Below, piece after piece: positions 12,008 through 21,479 of a DNA stretch of 64,000 nt (positions are counted from its first letter, which is position 1; each line of letters opens with the position of its first letter). The stretch is from NCBI GenBank assembly GCA_039566865.1, contig CM076952.1, forward strand, positions 13,598,501 through 13,662,500, read 5' to 3'. Position numbers and translations under genes: made by a program. The notes beneath the pieces are model-generated. The model did not search any database, was not told the DNA's origin, and was given only the letters and a program-made list of their open reading frames with translations. Source of the DNA: Aurelia coerulea (taxonomy: Eukaryota; Cnidaria; Scyphozoa; Semaeostomeae; Ulmaridae).

Positions 12008-12736
12008 ATGATGATGTCGGTTAAAATAAATCAATGGCGAGCAACAATAGGGTGTTTCCGTGTATCAATCCAAAGAGGATCTCCATTGGGAAAAACTGCT
12101 AGGCCCTTGTCAATGCTGTATGAAGTTCTTAAGTTATATTGGTTTTGTTGTTGTTTCATTGCGATTTCCGTCCTTGTTCTACCCTGTACCATTTTAATTC
12201 AGTTTCTTGCAGGTCACACTGTGGCAACACAGTCATGTTTCTTACCCTTTTTCGCCCGTATGCATCATTTTGCGAAAACAGTGATCTACACAACTGTAGA
12301 ACTCCTCAAGCGAATCCCATTTGCTCTCATACGCCTTGTTCGTTATAAGCCTTTGGCTATGAAGCAATTTCTTTTTGCGTATATCTATTTCTACATTGGT
12401 TGTACAACATGCTTCACACTGCATTCACAATGGTTGGTGTTTAAGACAATCCTGCTCAGTGGTGACGTAGAGACAAACCCAGGCCCAGAAACACTTTACT
12501 TTTGCTGTTGGAACTTAAATAGTATCACTGCACATGACTTCCTGCGTGTTTCCCTTATTGAGGCATACAATTCAGTTTATAACTACGATTTGATTGGCTT
12601 AGTTGAGACCCATCTTGATAGTACGGTCGATGAAGACAGAATGACACTAGAAGGCTACTCGTTCATTAAAAATAACCATCCGCAAAAATCAAAAGGGGTG
12701 AGGTTGGGCTCTATTTCAAAGATTCTCTTCCGATAA
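12008..12736 (+). CDS. CR1-like LINE leader peptide, 2A motif and start of endonuclease
   Basis: This is the N-terminal part of the LINE polyprotein. The first ~150 residues are hydrophobic with several possible membrane or signal-like segments (LYWFCCCFIAISVLVLP; FLFAYIYFYIGCTT). They end in a 2A motif at residues 152-160. After the motif the endonuclease begins (FCCWNLNSITAHDF; DLIGLVETHLDS), with the N and E that such APE-type nucleases use. The ORF leaves the endonuclease frame at about 12695 through a single-base indel and then hits a stop at 12736. The start at 12008 (ATGATGATG) is the first in-frame ATG cluster but is not proven. Confidence 0.8.
   Translation: MMMSVKINQWRATIGCFRVSIQRGSPLGKTARPLSMLYEVLKLYWFCCCFIAISVLVLPCTILIQFLAGHTVATQSCFLPFFARMHHFAKTVIYTTVELLKRIPFALIRLVRYKPLAMKQFLFAYIYFYIGCTTCFTLHSQWLVFKTILLSGDVETNPGPETLYFCCWNLNSITAHDFLRVSLIEAYNSVYNYDLIGLVETHLDSTVDEDRMTLEGYSFIKNNHPQKSKGVRLGSISKILFR
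12461..12487 (+). other. 2A-like ribosome-skipping motif
   Basis: The bases encode GDVETNPGP, an exact match to the D-x-E-x-N-P-G-P consensus, preceded by a hydrophobic LVFKTILLS stretch. In established 2A peptides the ribosome releases the chain before the final proline and continues. Here it would free the leader peptide from the endonuclease-RT protein. Such motifs are known at the N-terminus of some CR1/L2-type retrotransposon proteins of invertebrates. Confidence 0.85.
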
Positions 12737-14164
12737 CAAATCGTTCTGACCTAGTAACTCTCCCCGAATGCCTCGTTTGTGAGATTCAATTAAACAGGAA
12801 AAAGTACTTTTTCGTTGTAATCTATAGAAGTCCAAGTCAGAACCAGAATGAATTTGATAATTTCACAATAAACTTTGAGCTGTTGCTGTCAAAACTGCAT
12901 GCGGAGAACCCTTTTTGCGTTGTTATCACCGGTGACTTCAACTGCCGATCAACACAATGGTGGGAAAATGATATTGAAAATAGCGAAGGAAAAGTATTTG
13001 AGCCATTTGTTTCTGAACTTGGCTTTCAACAATTAATTTCAGAACCAACTCACTTCATGGGTGATTCTAAATCTTGTATTGATCTCATTTTTACTGATCA
13101 GCCTAACCTAATTATTGAATCTGGTGTTCATCCATCACTCCATGAGCAATGTCATCACCAAATCATTTATGGAAAAGTCTCAGTCTCAAACATAGCATTA
13201 CCTCCTTACCGTCGTCGGATCTGGTATTATGATAAAGCAGACTTTGTAGCAATCATGAAAAGCATTGAAATGTTTCGTTGGTACGAGCATCTTGATTACA
13301 TAATTTGCCCCAATGCACAAGTTGAATTACTCAATGAAGTTCTCTTGAACATATATTCTAATTTCATTCCAAATACAGTCAAAACGATTAGGCCTCGCCA
13401 AGCACCCTGGGTGACGCAAGCTGTAAAGAATTTCCTGAGGAAAAAGAATCGTGCTTACAAAAATTTCATGAGGAAAGGTCAGCCTGAGGAAAAGCGTGAG
13501 GGAATAGAAAAGATGACATCTGAAGGTTCGAAGTTAATTGAGAATGCTAAACGAAATTACTTTTGTAAAGCTGGAAAAACGTTAGCTAACCCAGGGACTG
13601 GCAGCAAAACATATTGGTCTTTGATTAACACTATTCTAAACAAAGCTAAGATACCTATAATACCACCGCTTTTAGAGAACGGGATATTTGTAATGGATTT
13701 TACTGAAAAGGCTCAATTATTCAATGATTATTTCATACTTCAGTGTACAACGATTGATACAGGTAGTGAAATTTCAGAATATGCTCCAGGAACTACTACT
13801 CTGATAAATGACTTTTTTATCTCCGATGAAAAGATATTGAAGATAATAAGATCACTTAATCCTAATAAAGCACATGGCTGGGATGAAATCTCTGTAAGAA
13901 TGATTAAATTAAGCGATGCTGCATTAGTCACTCCATTGAAGATGATATTCACTAACTGTTTGAGGCGCGGTGTGTTCCCAGAAATATGGAAACGTGCAAA
14001 CGTTGTTCCTGTTCATAAGAAAAACGAGAAAAATTTAAAGGGAAACTATCGGCCAATTTCCCTTCTACCAATCTTTGGAAAAATATTTGAAAAACTCATG
14101 TACGATTCTATATACTCCCATTTGGTTTCCTGTGATCTACTAAATCCAAATCTATCTGGATTTC
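12697..14164 (+). CDS. CR1-like LINE endonuclease and N-terminal part of RT
   Basis: The frame is open from about 12697 to the insertion at 14165. It includes endonuclease motifs (FFVVIYRSPSQNQNEFDNF; VVITGDFNCRSTQWW with catalytic D and N; SCIDLIFT), a linker (PWVTQAVKNFLRKKNRAY) and the start of the reverse transcriptase (NPNKAHGWDEISVRMIK; VPVHKKNEKNLKGNYRPIS; LLPIFGKIFEKLMYDSI). It lacks its own start because of the upstream frameshift. The reading runs past the insertion boundary to a chance stop at 14202. Confidence 0.85.
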
Positions 14165-15020
14165 ATGTTTTCGGTCACTGGCGTTGTGAGCCAATGCTTT
14201 GACGAGATCCCGTGCGTTATACGACAAATTGTACTTAGGTAGCTTCATACCTATATTTTGAGTTTAAAAACCATTATTTAAAACACACTTACACTTTAAC
14301 ATTTTCTTCTCAGAATTTTCGCTGCCCTCCGGCAGCCTCCTCAGTGAGAATTGAGTTCGATGTTCGTTTGAGTTTGAGTTCTACTAACGTTCGTTTCATC
14401 CAGGCTCGATAGATTTAGAGCGTCGAATCTAATCCGCCTGTCGCGCAGAGCATTCGAATTTCCCCATTCTTCCTTAGTGTTTAGTTCCGGGTCCAGTTCT
14501 TTAATTAGTACGGCCTCCGTCACCTGTCTCAACATGGCATCATTGCCACAAGACGAGACTATCTTTAATTGTATATTCTGCCTCTCGCCGTCGTGTTTTT
14601 CTTCTACGTGTTTGTGAAATATAGAGTTTTTACATTTCATTTCATATTTCGCTAAGTGTTCGCTGACTCTTTCTCCTACGCTTCTCGTCGTTTCACCAAT
14701 GTACAGTCCGATATTGTTTCTTTGTCCGGTGCACCCTTGGCATTTCATTTGATAGACAACACCTCTGCCCTTACAGTTAACATCTGTGTCTAATTTGCAC
14801 ACCTTGCATTTATGTTGTTTGCACGTTGTTTTTCGGAAAGGATTAGACTTCGCTAACGTTCTTTTCAATGATTTTCCCGCCCTTTCGACCACACGGATCT
14901 TCAGTTCAGCTTCTTTCAGCGCTCTTCTGCACGTTTTTGCCAACTCTTCATTTGGTGTTGCTTCTACGAACATTACTGTTTCATGACCGCCCTTTTCATA
15001 CCATTTATTTTTCTTGTCGA
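14165..15020 (-). mobile_element. 5'-truncated GIY-YIG retroelement inserted in LINE RT
   Basis: The 856-bp insert splits the LINE between codons of the conserved SGF/RPGDS region. It is bounded by an 11-bp direct duplication, ATCTGGATTTC, at 14154-14164 and 15021-15031. Its minus-strand ORF is already open at the 5' boundary, as expected for a 5'-truncated retroposed copy. The 3' part (14165-14340) is untranslated. The RT that would identify the family is absent. Confidence 0.85.
14341..15018 (-). CDS. GIY-YIG domain protein fragment with Cys motif
   Basis: This is the C-terminal fragment of a retroelement protein. The frame is open from the insertion edge; the first ATG is at 14973. It has a basic segment (RVVERAGKSLKRTLAKSNPF), a Cys/His cluster (CKQHKCKVCK, then CKGRG and QMKCQGC), and a GIY-YIG nuclease core (GLYIGETTRSVGERVSEHL) followed by a conserved FHKHVEEKHDG. 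The tail is rich in Q, T and N. The Cys cluster ahead of GIY-YIG is what PLE-type endonucleases show, but the sequence is unlike the other three PLEs in this window, so it belongs to a different lineage. It has no internal stop, which implies recent insertion. Confidence 0.7.
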   Translation of the reverse strand, partial: DKKNKWYEKGGHETVMFVEATPNEELAKTCRRALKEAELKIRVVERAGKSLKRTLAKSNPFRKTTCKQHKCKVCKLDTDVNCKGRGVVYQMKCQGCTGQRNNIGLYIGETTRSVGERVSEHLAKYEMKCKNSIFHKHVEEKHDGERQNIQLKIVSSCGNDAMLRQVTEAVLIKELDPELNTKEEWGNSNALRDRRIRFDALNLSSLDETNVSRTQTQTNIELNSH

Positions 15021-15031
15021 ATCTGGATTTC

Positions 15032-16623
15032 GTCCTGGTGATTCAACGATTAACCAACTGATTTCGATAACTCACACGATTTTCAAAGCCTTCGATTGCA
15101 ATCCTCCTCTCGATGTTCGCTCTGTATACCTTGATATGTCTAAAGCTTTTGACAGGGTATGGCATGATGGGTTAATGTATAAGCTTAAACGCTGTGGTGT
15201 TTCAGGTCAACTTCTTGTTCTTATTCAAAGTTTTCTTAAGGACCGAAAACAACGGACTTTTCTAAATGGAAAGAATTCTAACTGGGGAGATATTTCAGCA
15301 GGCGTACCACAGGGTTCTATTCTTGGACCCTTATTTTTCCTTGTGTACATAAACGATCTAAGTGCAGACTTGAAGTGCAATGTTAAGCTGTTTGCTGATG
15401 ATACATCACTGTTTACTGTAGTTGAAGACTCCAATACGGCTGCCAATGACATGAACCATGACTTGGAGCGGATTAAACAGTGGGCTTACGATTGGAGGAT
15501 GTCCTTTAATCCCGATCCACAAAAGCAAGCTCTTGAAGTAAAATTTTCCAGGCGAAAAGTTGATATTGATAATCCAGTGATTCTATTTAATAACACACCG
15601 GTGAAGAATGTGGATGAACATAAACATTTAGGAATTATTCTTGACTCAAAGCTGACCTTCTCTGCACATATCAAGGCAGCAATCTCTAAAGCAAGAAAGG
15701 GTATAGGTATGCTGAAATATCTCTCCAGTTATCTGCCCAGGCATACCTTGAATGAACTATATAAGCTTTATGTGCGACCCCATCTAGACTATGGGGATGT
15801 GATTTATCATATTCCTGGAAAAATATGTGAATTCAGTCAGAATATCACTTTGTCGAGCTTAATAGAAAAATTGGAATCTGTTCAATATTCTGCTGCACTA
15901 GCTGTAACAGGAACATGGAGGGGATCTTCGCGAGAAAAGCTGTACGCCGAGCTTGTGTGGGAATCGCTAAATTTACGAAGGTGGAGCAGACGCCTTGTAT
16001 TGTTCTACAAGATTGTAAGCAATTTATCCCCAAAATATACTAGAACTCCAATACCACCTCTACATCAGTCGCAGTACTCCTTTCGCAATCGTGATGTGAT
16101 AGGGCGAATAAAGGCAAGAACAGAAAAGTTCGAATCCAGCTTCTATCCAAACTGTTTAAGTGAATGGAATAAACTTGATCCTGAAATTAGACTTGCACCA
16201 TCAGTTTCGATTTTTAAAGCAAAGTTGCTATCCATTATTCGTCCCCCTGCAAAATCAGTTTTTGGGATCCATGATCCATCAGGTTTATCACGACTTACCC
16301 AACTGAGAGTTGGTCTCAGCAAGTTAAACTTTCATAAATTCAAACACAATTTTAGAGATACCATAAATCCTATGTGTCCTACGAATGATGGTATTGAGGA
16401 AACGGAGCATTTCTTGTTGCTTTGCCCTTCTTTCGAGATACATCGACGACATCTTTTCGCTAGCGTCCTTGCTTTGGTACGACCATTTGGATATATTGGC
16501 CTTTCAATTGATGTTTTGACACAGCTATTACTGTATGGCGGTAAAGACCTCACTAATGAGTTAAATAAAAAGATAATCGAATTAACACTGCGTTACATCC
16601 ACAACACTGGTCGGTTTGATTAA
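15032..16623 (+). CDS. CR1-like LINE reverse transcriptase core and C-terminal domain
   Basis: The coding continues directly after the second target-duplication copy. Reverse transcriptase motifs are VYLDMSKAFDRVWH (first catalytic Asp), GVPQGSILGPLFFLVYINDL, and LFADDTSLF (catalytic FADD), followed by HKHLGIILDS and the thumb. The C-terminal domain has VRPHLDYGDVIYH and the Cys-His pattern CPTNDGIEETEHFLLLCPSF. There is no internal stop over 530 codons. The RT catalytic residues are all present, so this copy was functional until the insertion and the frameshift. Confidence 0.9.
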
Positions 16624-16768
16624 TATGGCTATAAATACGGTTTGTCGCAACACAGCCACCAAGTTACTAAGTCCCTTCTTGTGTTTTTTTTGTTTTGTTT
16701 TGTTTTGTTTGTTTTTTTTGGTTTTTGTTTTGTAGTCGTTTCATATAATGTATGTAATAGTCTTGAAT

Positions 16769-17112
16769 GTCTATCTTAAATTAGACGTCACATGATATCT
16801 GGGCACGCAAACTTGCCCCAAATGATCAATTCAATAGACCTTTTAGCTATTCTACAAAAGAGCCTGGATCGAGCGTTATTTTTATACGTGAGGCTCGATA
16901 GAGTGGTGTTAAGAGCTTCTTTCACTAATGTGCAAATTCGAAAATTCTTCAAAGTACATTTTGTAGAATTTTCGAATATGCACAATATTGATAGAAGCTC
17001 TAACGCCACTCTATCGAACCTCGTGTATAAAAATAACGCTCGATCCAGGCTCTTTTGTAGAATAGCTAAAAGGTCTATTGTTTCACTAGATGACGTCTAA
17101 TTTGAGATAGAC
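16769..17112. mobile_element. 344-bp MITE with GTCTATCT ends, containing a nested hairpin
   Basis: The left end reads GTCTATCTTAAATTAGACGT and the right end is its near-perfect complement (17091-17112). The interior is mostly occupied by a second palindrome at 16833-17079, which appears to have inserted into it. Related short ends occur at 17834-17947 and 44062-44172. Confidence 0.75.
16833..17079. mobile_element. hairpin MITE (AATAGACC ends), copy 1
   Basis: This is a nearly perfect foldback of about 247 bp. The left arm starts AATAGACCTTTTAGCTATTC and the right arm ends with its complement. The arms run almost to the centre (GTGCAAATTCGAAAATTCT and its inverse near 16930-16980). A second, more diverged copy lies at 28557-28742. 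Confidence 0.9.
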
Positions 17113-17742
17113 TTGTCGTCTTTAGTTTTATGTAATGGCTGCGGAGTTGCCATAGACTTTTGCTCTCCAAGGTATCGTTTTTGTAGTATTGTAAAGTAGT
17201 TTTGTAAGTAGTGTTAAAAAGTAACTTGTATTGTAAAATTTTGATTGAATATAAAAAAAAAGATAAATCTCACGGTTTCATGGTCATCTGCAGACAAACT
17301 GACAAGCAAAATTTTCAGAACAGCTTCATTGCATCTGGTTTCAATGCCACGTTGTCTTAAACTTCGGGGCGCCATCCTTGTCAGTGGCAGCGAGCTGGGC
17401 GTTCGGTTCGCGATATACAAGTTCTGGACTGTTTACTTGAAAAGAGGTGACACGAGGCTGACGTGCTAAAGCGTTCAAAAGTCATTGCTGTGAGGCCATT
17501 GTAAGGCAGAAATGTTAGGGAAATCTGTTCATGATTTTGGGCACGTTTTGAAGGTTTTTGAAGAGACTTTCTCGAGAAAATCCCTCATAATTTCAGAATG
17601 GAGTGGCCGATTTCAGTCAGGTAAATTTTATAGTAGATTTGAGAATTTCTACCATTAAACTATATATTTGCCGATATCATTGTCTTGATATCCAGGGAGC
17701 CGTGACCTTTCAAACGGGGATTCTTTTTTCTGACTCACCCGG
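17113..17742. mobile_element. partial CCGGGTGAGTC-type MITE (right part)
   Basis: The region ends at 17742 with TTCTGACTCACCCGG followed by TA. About 180 bp before that end match, inverted, the fragment at 737-915. No left terminus was found; 17113-17540 is unassigned. Confidence 0.5.
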
Positions 17743-17960
17743 TATGAAATACTACTGGAACGATACCCCGAGCCCGAGGAGCAAAAGGCTATGACTACCC
17801 CGAAGCCATTTGGACATAGAGATTAAAACTAAAATCTGTCTCAAATTACATGCCACGGGAAATGTCTGCGATTGAAACAATTTAAGTGTTTGGATGGGTA
17901 ATTAGACATTGTCGCAGATATTGCGTGACATCTAATTCGAGACAGACGTTTAACATACAA
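17743..17960. repeat. repeat R, right part
   Basis: It begins TATGAAATACTACTGG and contains ATACCCCGAG and GGCTATGACTACCCCGA, the same blocks as 43978-44175 and 49095-49150. It ends in a ~114-bp sub-element with inverted ends (CTGTCTCAAATTA ... TAATTCGAGACAG; 17834-17947). Confidence 0.7.
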
Positions 17961-18108
17961 CGAAAAGAAGAACAAAATAGAAGCAAAGAAAAGAAGAACA
18001 CATTTAATAAATTGAGACATGATGGTTGTTATACTGTGGCTTATAAGATTATAACGGAGTGTGAAATTTTCTGATCAAATCGATCGGATTTGTGGATAAA
18101 TTTTAGAG

Positions 18109-19250
18109 TTAGCATAACAGGAGTATATTTTTATTGAGTTCGTTGGGACAATTCTTTTCACCATACACTAAGATTTGCAATAGAATGTTATTTTGGAGAT
18201 TGTATATCTGAATGGTCGTAATAAAGCAAAAACTCCAGCGAGAAGATCTCTGCGTGGTACTGCAAAGGAAGGGCAAATCAACAAAAAGTGTTCTGTATCC
18301 TCGATACCATCGTTCGTAGGGCACATTGGATTTATGGTATCCCTAAAATTGTGGTTGAATTTGTGAACGTTTAATTTGCTCTGACCAACCTTGAGTTGAG
18401 TGAGATAGGATAGACCTGTTGGGTCATGAATGCCAAAGATAGATGTTACAGGGGGTCTAATTATTGATAAAAGCTTCTTCTTAAAAACAGCAACGGACGG
18501 TGCAAGTCTAATCTCAGGATCAAGTTCGTTCCATTCAGATAAGCAATGAGGATAGAAACTAGACTTGAATTTCTCTGTTCTGGCCTTTATTCGCCCAATA
18601 ACATCCCGGTTGCGAAGAGAGTAATGTAACTGTTGAAGTGGTGGGATTGGATCCTCAGTTTAAACTGGATTCAGATTATTAAGGATCTTGTAGAACAAAG
18701 TAAGGCGTCTGCTCCATCTTCGGCGGCTTAGTGATTCCCAGCCAAGTTCTGTGTAGAGCTTTTCTCGTGATGTTCCTCTCCATGTTCCCGTAATTGCTCG
18801 CGCAGCAGAATACTAGACAGACTCTGATTTTTCCATCAAGCTCGGTAAAATTATGCTACCACTGAACTCACATACTTTCACCGGTATATGTATGGTAAAT
18901 AACATCCCCGTAATCAAGATGAGGTCTTACATGGAGGTTATATAACTCGTTCAGAGTATGCCTGGGCAGATATTTCGAGGGATATGTCAGCAAGCCAATA
19001 CCCTTTCTTGATTTGGAGATAGCTGATTTGATATGGGCAGAAAAAGATAAATTTTAATCTAGTATCTAATTCCTAAGTGTTTATGTTCATCTACTTTCAT
19101 TACTGGTATGTTGTTGAAAAGAATTTCTGGATGATCAGCTTTGATCTTTTCCCTTGAAAATATGAGTTCCACAACTTGTTTTCGTGGATCAGGATTAAAC
19201 GACATCCTCCAGTCATGAGCCCACTGACTTAAAGTCACCTCTCTCAAGTT
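18109..19250 (-). pseudogene. decayed CR1-like LINE C-terminus
   Basis: This is a minus-strand relative of the LINE at 12-16.7 kb, covering the RT thumb and C-terminal domain only. Recognisable pieces are QWAHDWRMSFNPDPRKQ and DEHKHLGI near 19060-19230, LPRHTLNELYNLHVRPHLDYGD near 18900-18980, and NVPYERWYRGYRTLFVDLPFL near 18250-18330 in place of the Cys-His segment. Frameshifts and stops are frequent, so it is an old copy. Confidence 0.8.
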
Positions 19251-19289
19251 TCAAGTTTCACCTCTCTCAAGAGTTATAAGACATAGATT

Positions 19290-19621
19290 GTCAAACAGAC
19301 ACTAAAGATTTTCAATCTCATCGCAACGAATGTGCAGACGATATCTTTCACCCATGAGAAATTGCATTTTCTCTGTTTTTCTGAGTGAGGAGTCCTTTAT
19401 GATTTGATCAATTATTTTAGGCCTTTTTCAGTCAATTTGCAACCACTAAATTTTCTAGATTGGAATTTACCAATTCTTTCCAGTGCTGATAAGAGGGCGA
19501 GAAAAATCCTAAAAATACTTCGATCTTTTGACTGTCAAGCAAATATTGATTCATTCCAATCCATCCAGTACTCTTGATGTAGGAATTTTCAAAAGTGAGA
19601 ACTTTTTTCTGACTCACCCGG
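19290..19621. mobile_element. right arm of a CCGGGTGAGTC-type foldback MITE
   Basis: The ~330 bp are the inverse of the left arm of the element at 39886-41406, including the phrases AGGCCTTTTTCAGTCA, GAGAAAAATC and ATCCATCCAGTACTCTTGAT. It ends TTCTGACTCACCCGG before TA (19622-19623). The left arm is missing. Confidence 0.7.
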
Positions 19622-19874
19622 TATGTTTCTTACATTTAACACCACTGCCTTGCCATTCATATCTGGCTTACCAAAAGAGTTTCTTGCATGGGAATCAAAT
19701 ACATAACATCCTGAGTAAGAATTGTGAATAATAGATACTAAGTATCCATCTAATATGAAAATTACACAGTTGTTATCTGTGAAAACATTGTCAAGTGCTG
19801 TATGCAAAGGAATTAATGGTGAATCCTATCATGTTGTGGGCAATTCACTGTTTATATCAGCACAACGGATGATC

Positions 19875-21469
19875 CATGATTAGACTTATTACAGTTCGTC
19901 CCTAGTTTTCGTTCGCTATTGAGTTGAATTACTAATTGAATTGAATGGAATCGCTCTCTCAAACAGGGACTCATAATCAAACTAACTCAAAATCAGGACA
20001 AAAACTCGTTTTCACGTCAAGTTCCTGACGTTACAATCAGATTGCAGCATTCGGGGCTGCTCGGCTGTGATTGGCTCATTTAAATTTCCCGCGTAAATTT
20101 TTGAGTTTTCGGTAAAATTTTTTCTGTAGTTTTTGGAATTGTCGGTGCCCTTGGTCGCCCTGTCAATAAGACAGCACTTCGCGTTGCTTTTTGCCAAAAT
20201 GGAGGTTGTTATCATCGCAGCTACGGACAGAATAAAGGTGATCTCAAAAGGCACTGTACGAAAGAGTTTTGAAGGGAAAGGATGCATTTGTTTGTTTGCC
20301 AACTTGCTGTAGGAAGACCCCGGAAGACTTACTGTTTGGCGAATTTAAATCGTGAAACACAGGATTCCTTTTTGACCTGAGCAAAACAAAAAAGGAGCTT
20401 GAGGTAAGCACTTCGACCGCGACCCGGCAAAAAGTTAAGAGAAAACTCACATTCGATGTGGAAAAGATACCCGAAATTTCTTGAAACATTCCTCTATAAA
20501 CAGCAGAAGTATTCGTATTTGAAATTCTGTGCAAATTGTAGTAAATTTGTCAAAGAGGCTTGAACCTTGAAAACGTTTCTTCGTTCTTGCAAAGTGCCGA
20601 TCAATTTATCTTTCCTCCTGAAGTTTAAAATCACAGACTACAGTACAAAGCTGCTTAAACAGAAACTATTTTCAATCTTACGAAACAAATATGTCATAAG
20701 AGTTTTGTGGATAACTATACATTTTTTAGGAGAATTATTTATAGTTTTGAGAAGCCTTTTTGTGTGTTTTTCTTTGCGAGAATAATTTGTGTTCGCTTCT
20801 TTAGCTTCCCCGACCGAAGAACATTCTAGAAAACATTGCAAAGTTCTCCGGAAGATAACGCCAGAAAACTCGCGCATTTTAAGATAAAGAATAACCGAAA
20901 CTTGATGAGACGTTTATGCTTTGTTAACCATAGTATTGACAGCAGAAATATTAGTGATTGAAATTATTACAAAATAGCTAGTGCAGGTTTTTTGCGTAAA
21001 ACAGTCTCACAATAGGTTGCAGAAGGCTTCAGCAAAAAGTTTCTGAAATATACCTTGGGTTCCTTTAGCAATCGAAACAATCATGATTGTATTGTTTTAG
21101 ATTTATCATTATTGTTTCATTTGAAAGAAATTAGATCCCACTGGCTGGCTGAATTTGACGAAATCTTTATTGTTTTGATTGTCAAAGGAACGCAAGTTTG
21201 TCTGGTTCACTCATTCCGAAAAAGTTTGAAGGCGTGGAAAAGTCACATCACCTCCATCACAGCTAGGAAGTCTCCCTGCGGCACGAACAATCAATCGAAT
21301 CAATCAATCAATCAATCGACCGACCAAGTCTCGGTCGAATTCTCGTACATTAGTTTTGTCCTCGTTTTCACATAGCTTTTTTGTGAGTCGTAGATTGAGC
21401 GAAAGGGTTAAAATCAAAATATAAAAAACGAGCGAAATTTACGACGAATTGTAATCAGTCTAATCCACG
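19875..21469. mobile_element. possible 1.6-kb TIR element, no transposase recognised
   Basis: The left end contains ATGATTAGACTTATTACAGT followed by TCGTC. The right end, read inverted, contains GTGGATTAGACTGATTACAA followed by TTCGTC, giving imperfect inverted ends of ~35 bp. The interior has short ORFs on both strands without recognisable domains. Target duplication was not identified, so the boundaries are tentative. Confidence 0.4.
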
Positions 21470-21479
21470 ATGTCATAAC

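Larger units (their letters stand above)
11991..16740 (+). mobile_element. CR1-like LINE, nearly full length, interrupted
   Basis: The order on the plus strand is a hydrophobic N-terminal leader, a 2A-like motif, an APE-type endonuclease, reverse transcriptase, a C-terminal domain, a stop at 16621-16623 and a T-rich 3' region to about 16740. It is broken by one frameshift near 12695 and by an 856-bp insertion (14165-15020). Two relatives lie on the minus strand at 18109-19250 and 21480-23578. The 5' end is not defined by a target duplication. Confidence 0.85.

Noticed and set aside
14983..15031. Start of the LINE second ORF at 14983
   Set aside because: Bases before 15021 belong to the inserted element; LINE coding resumes only after the target duplication.
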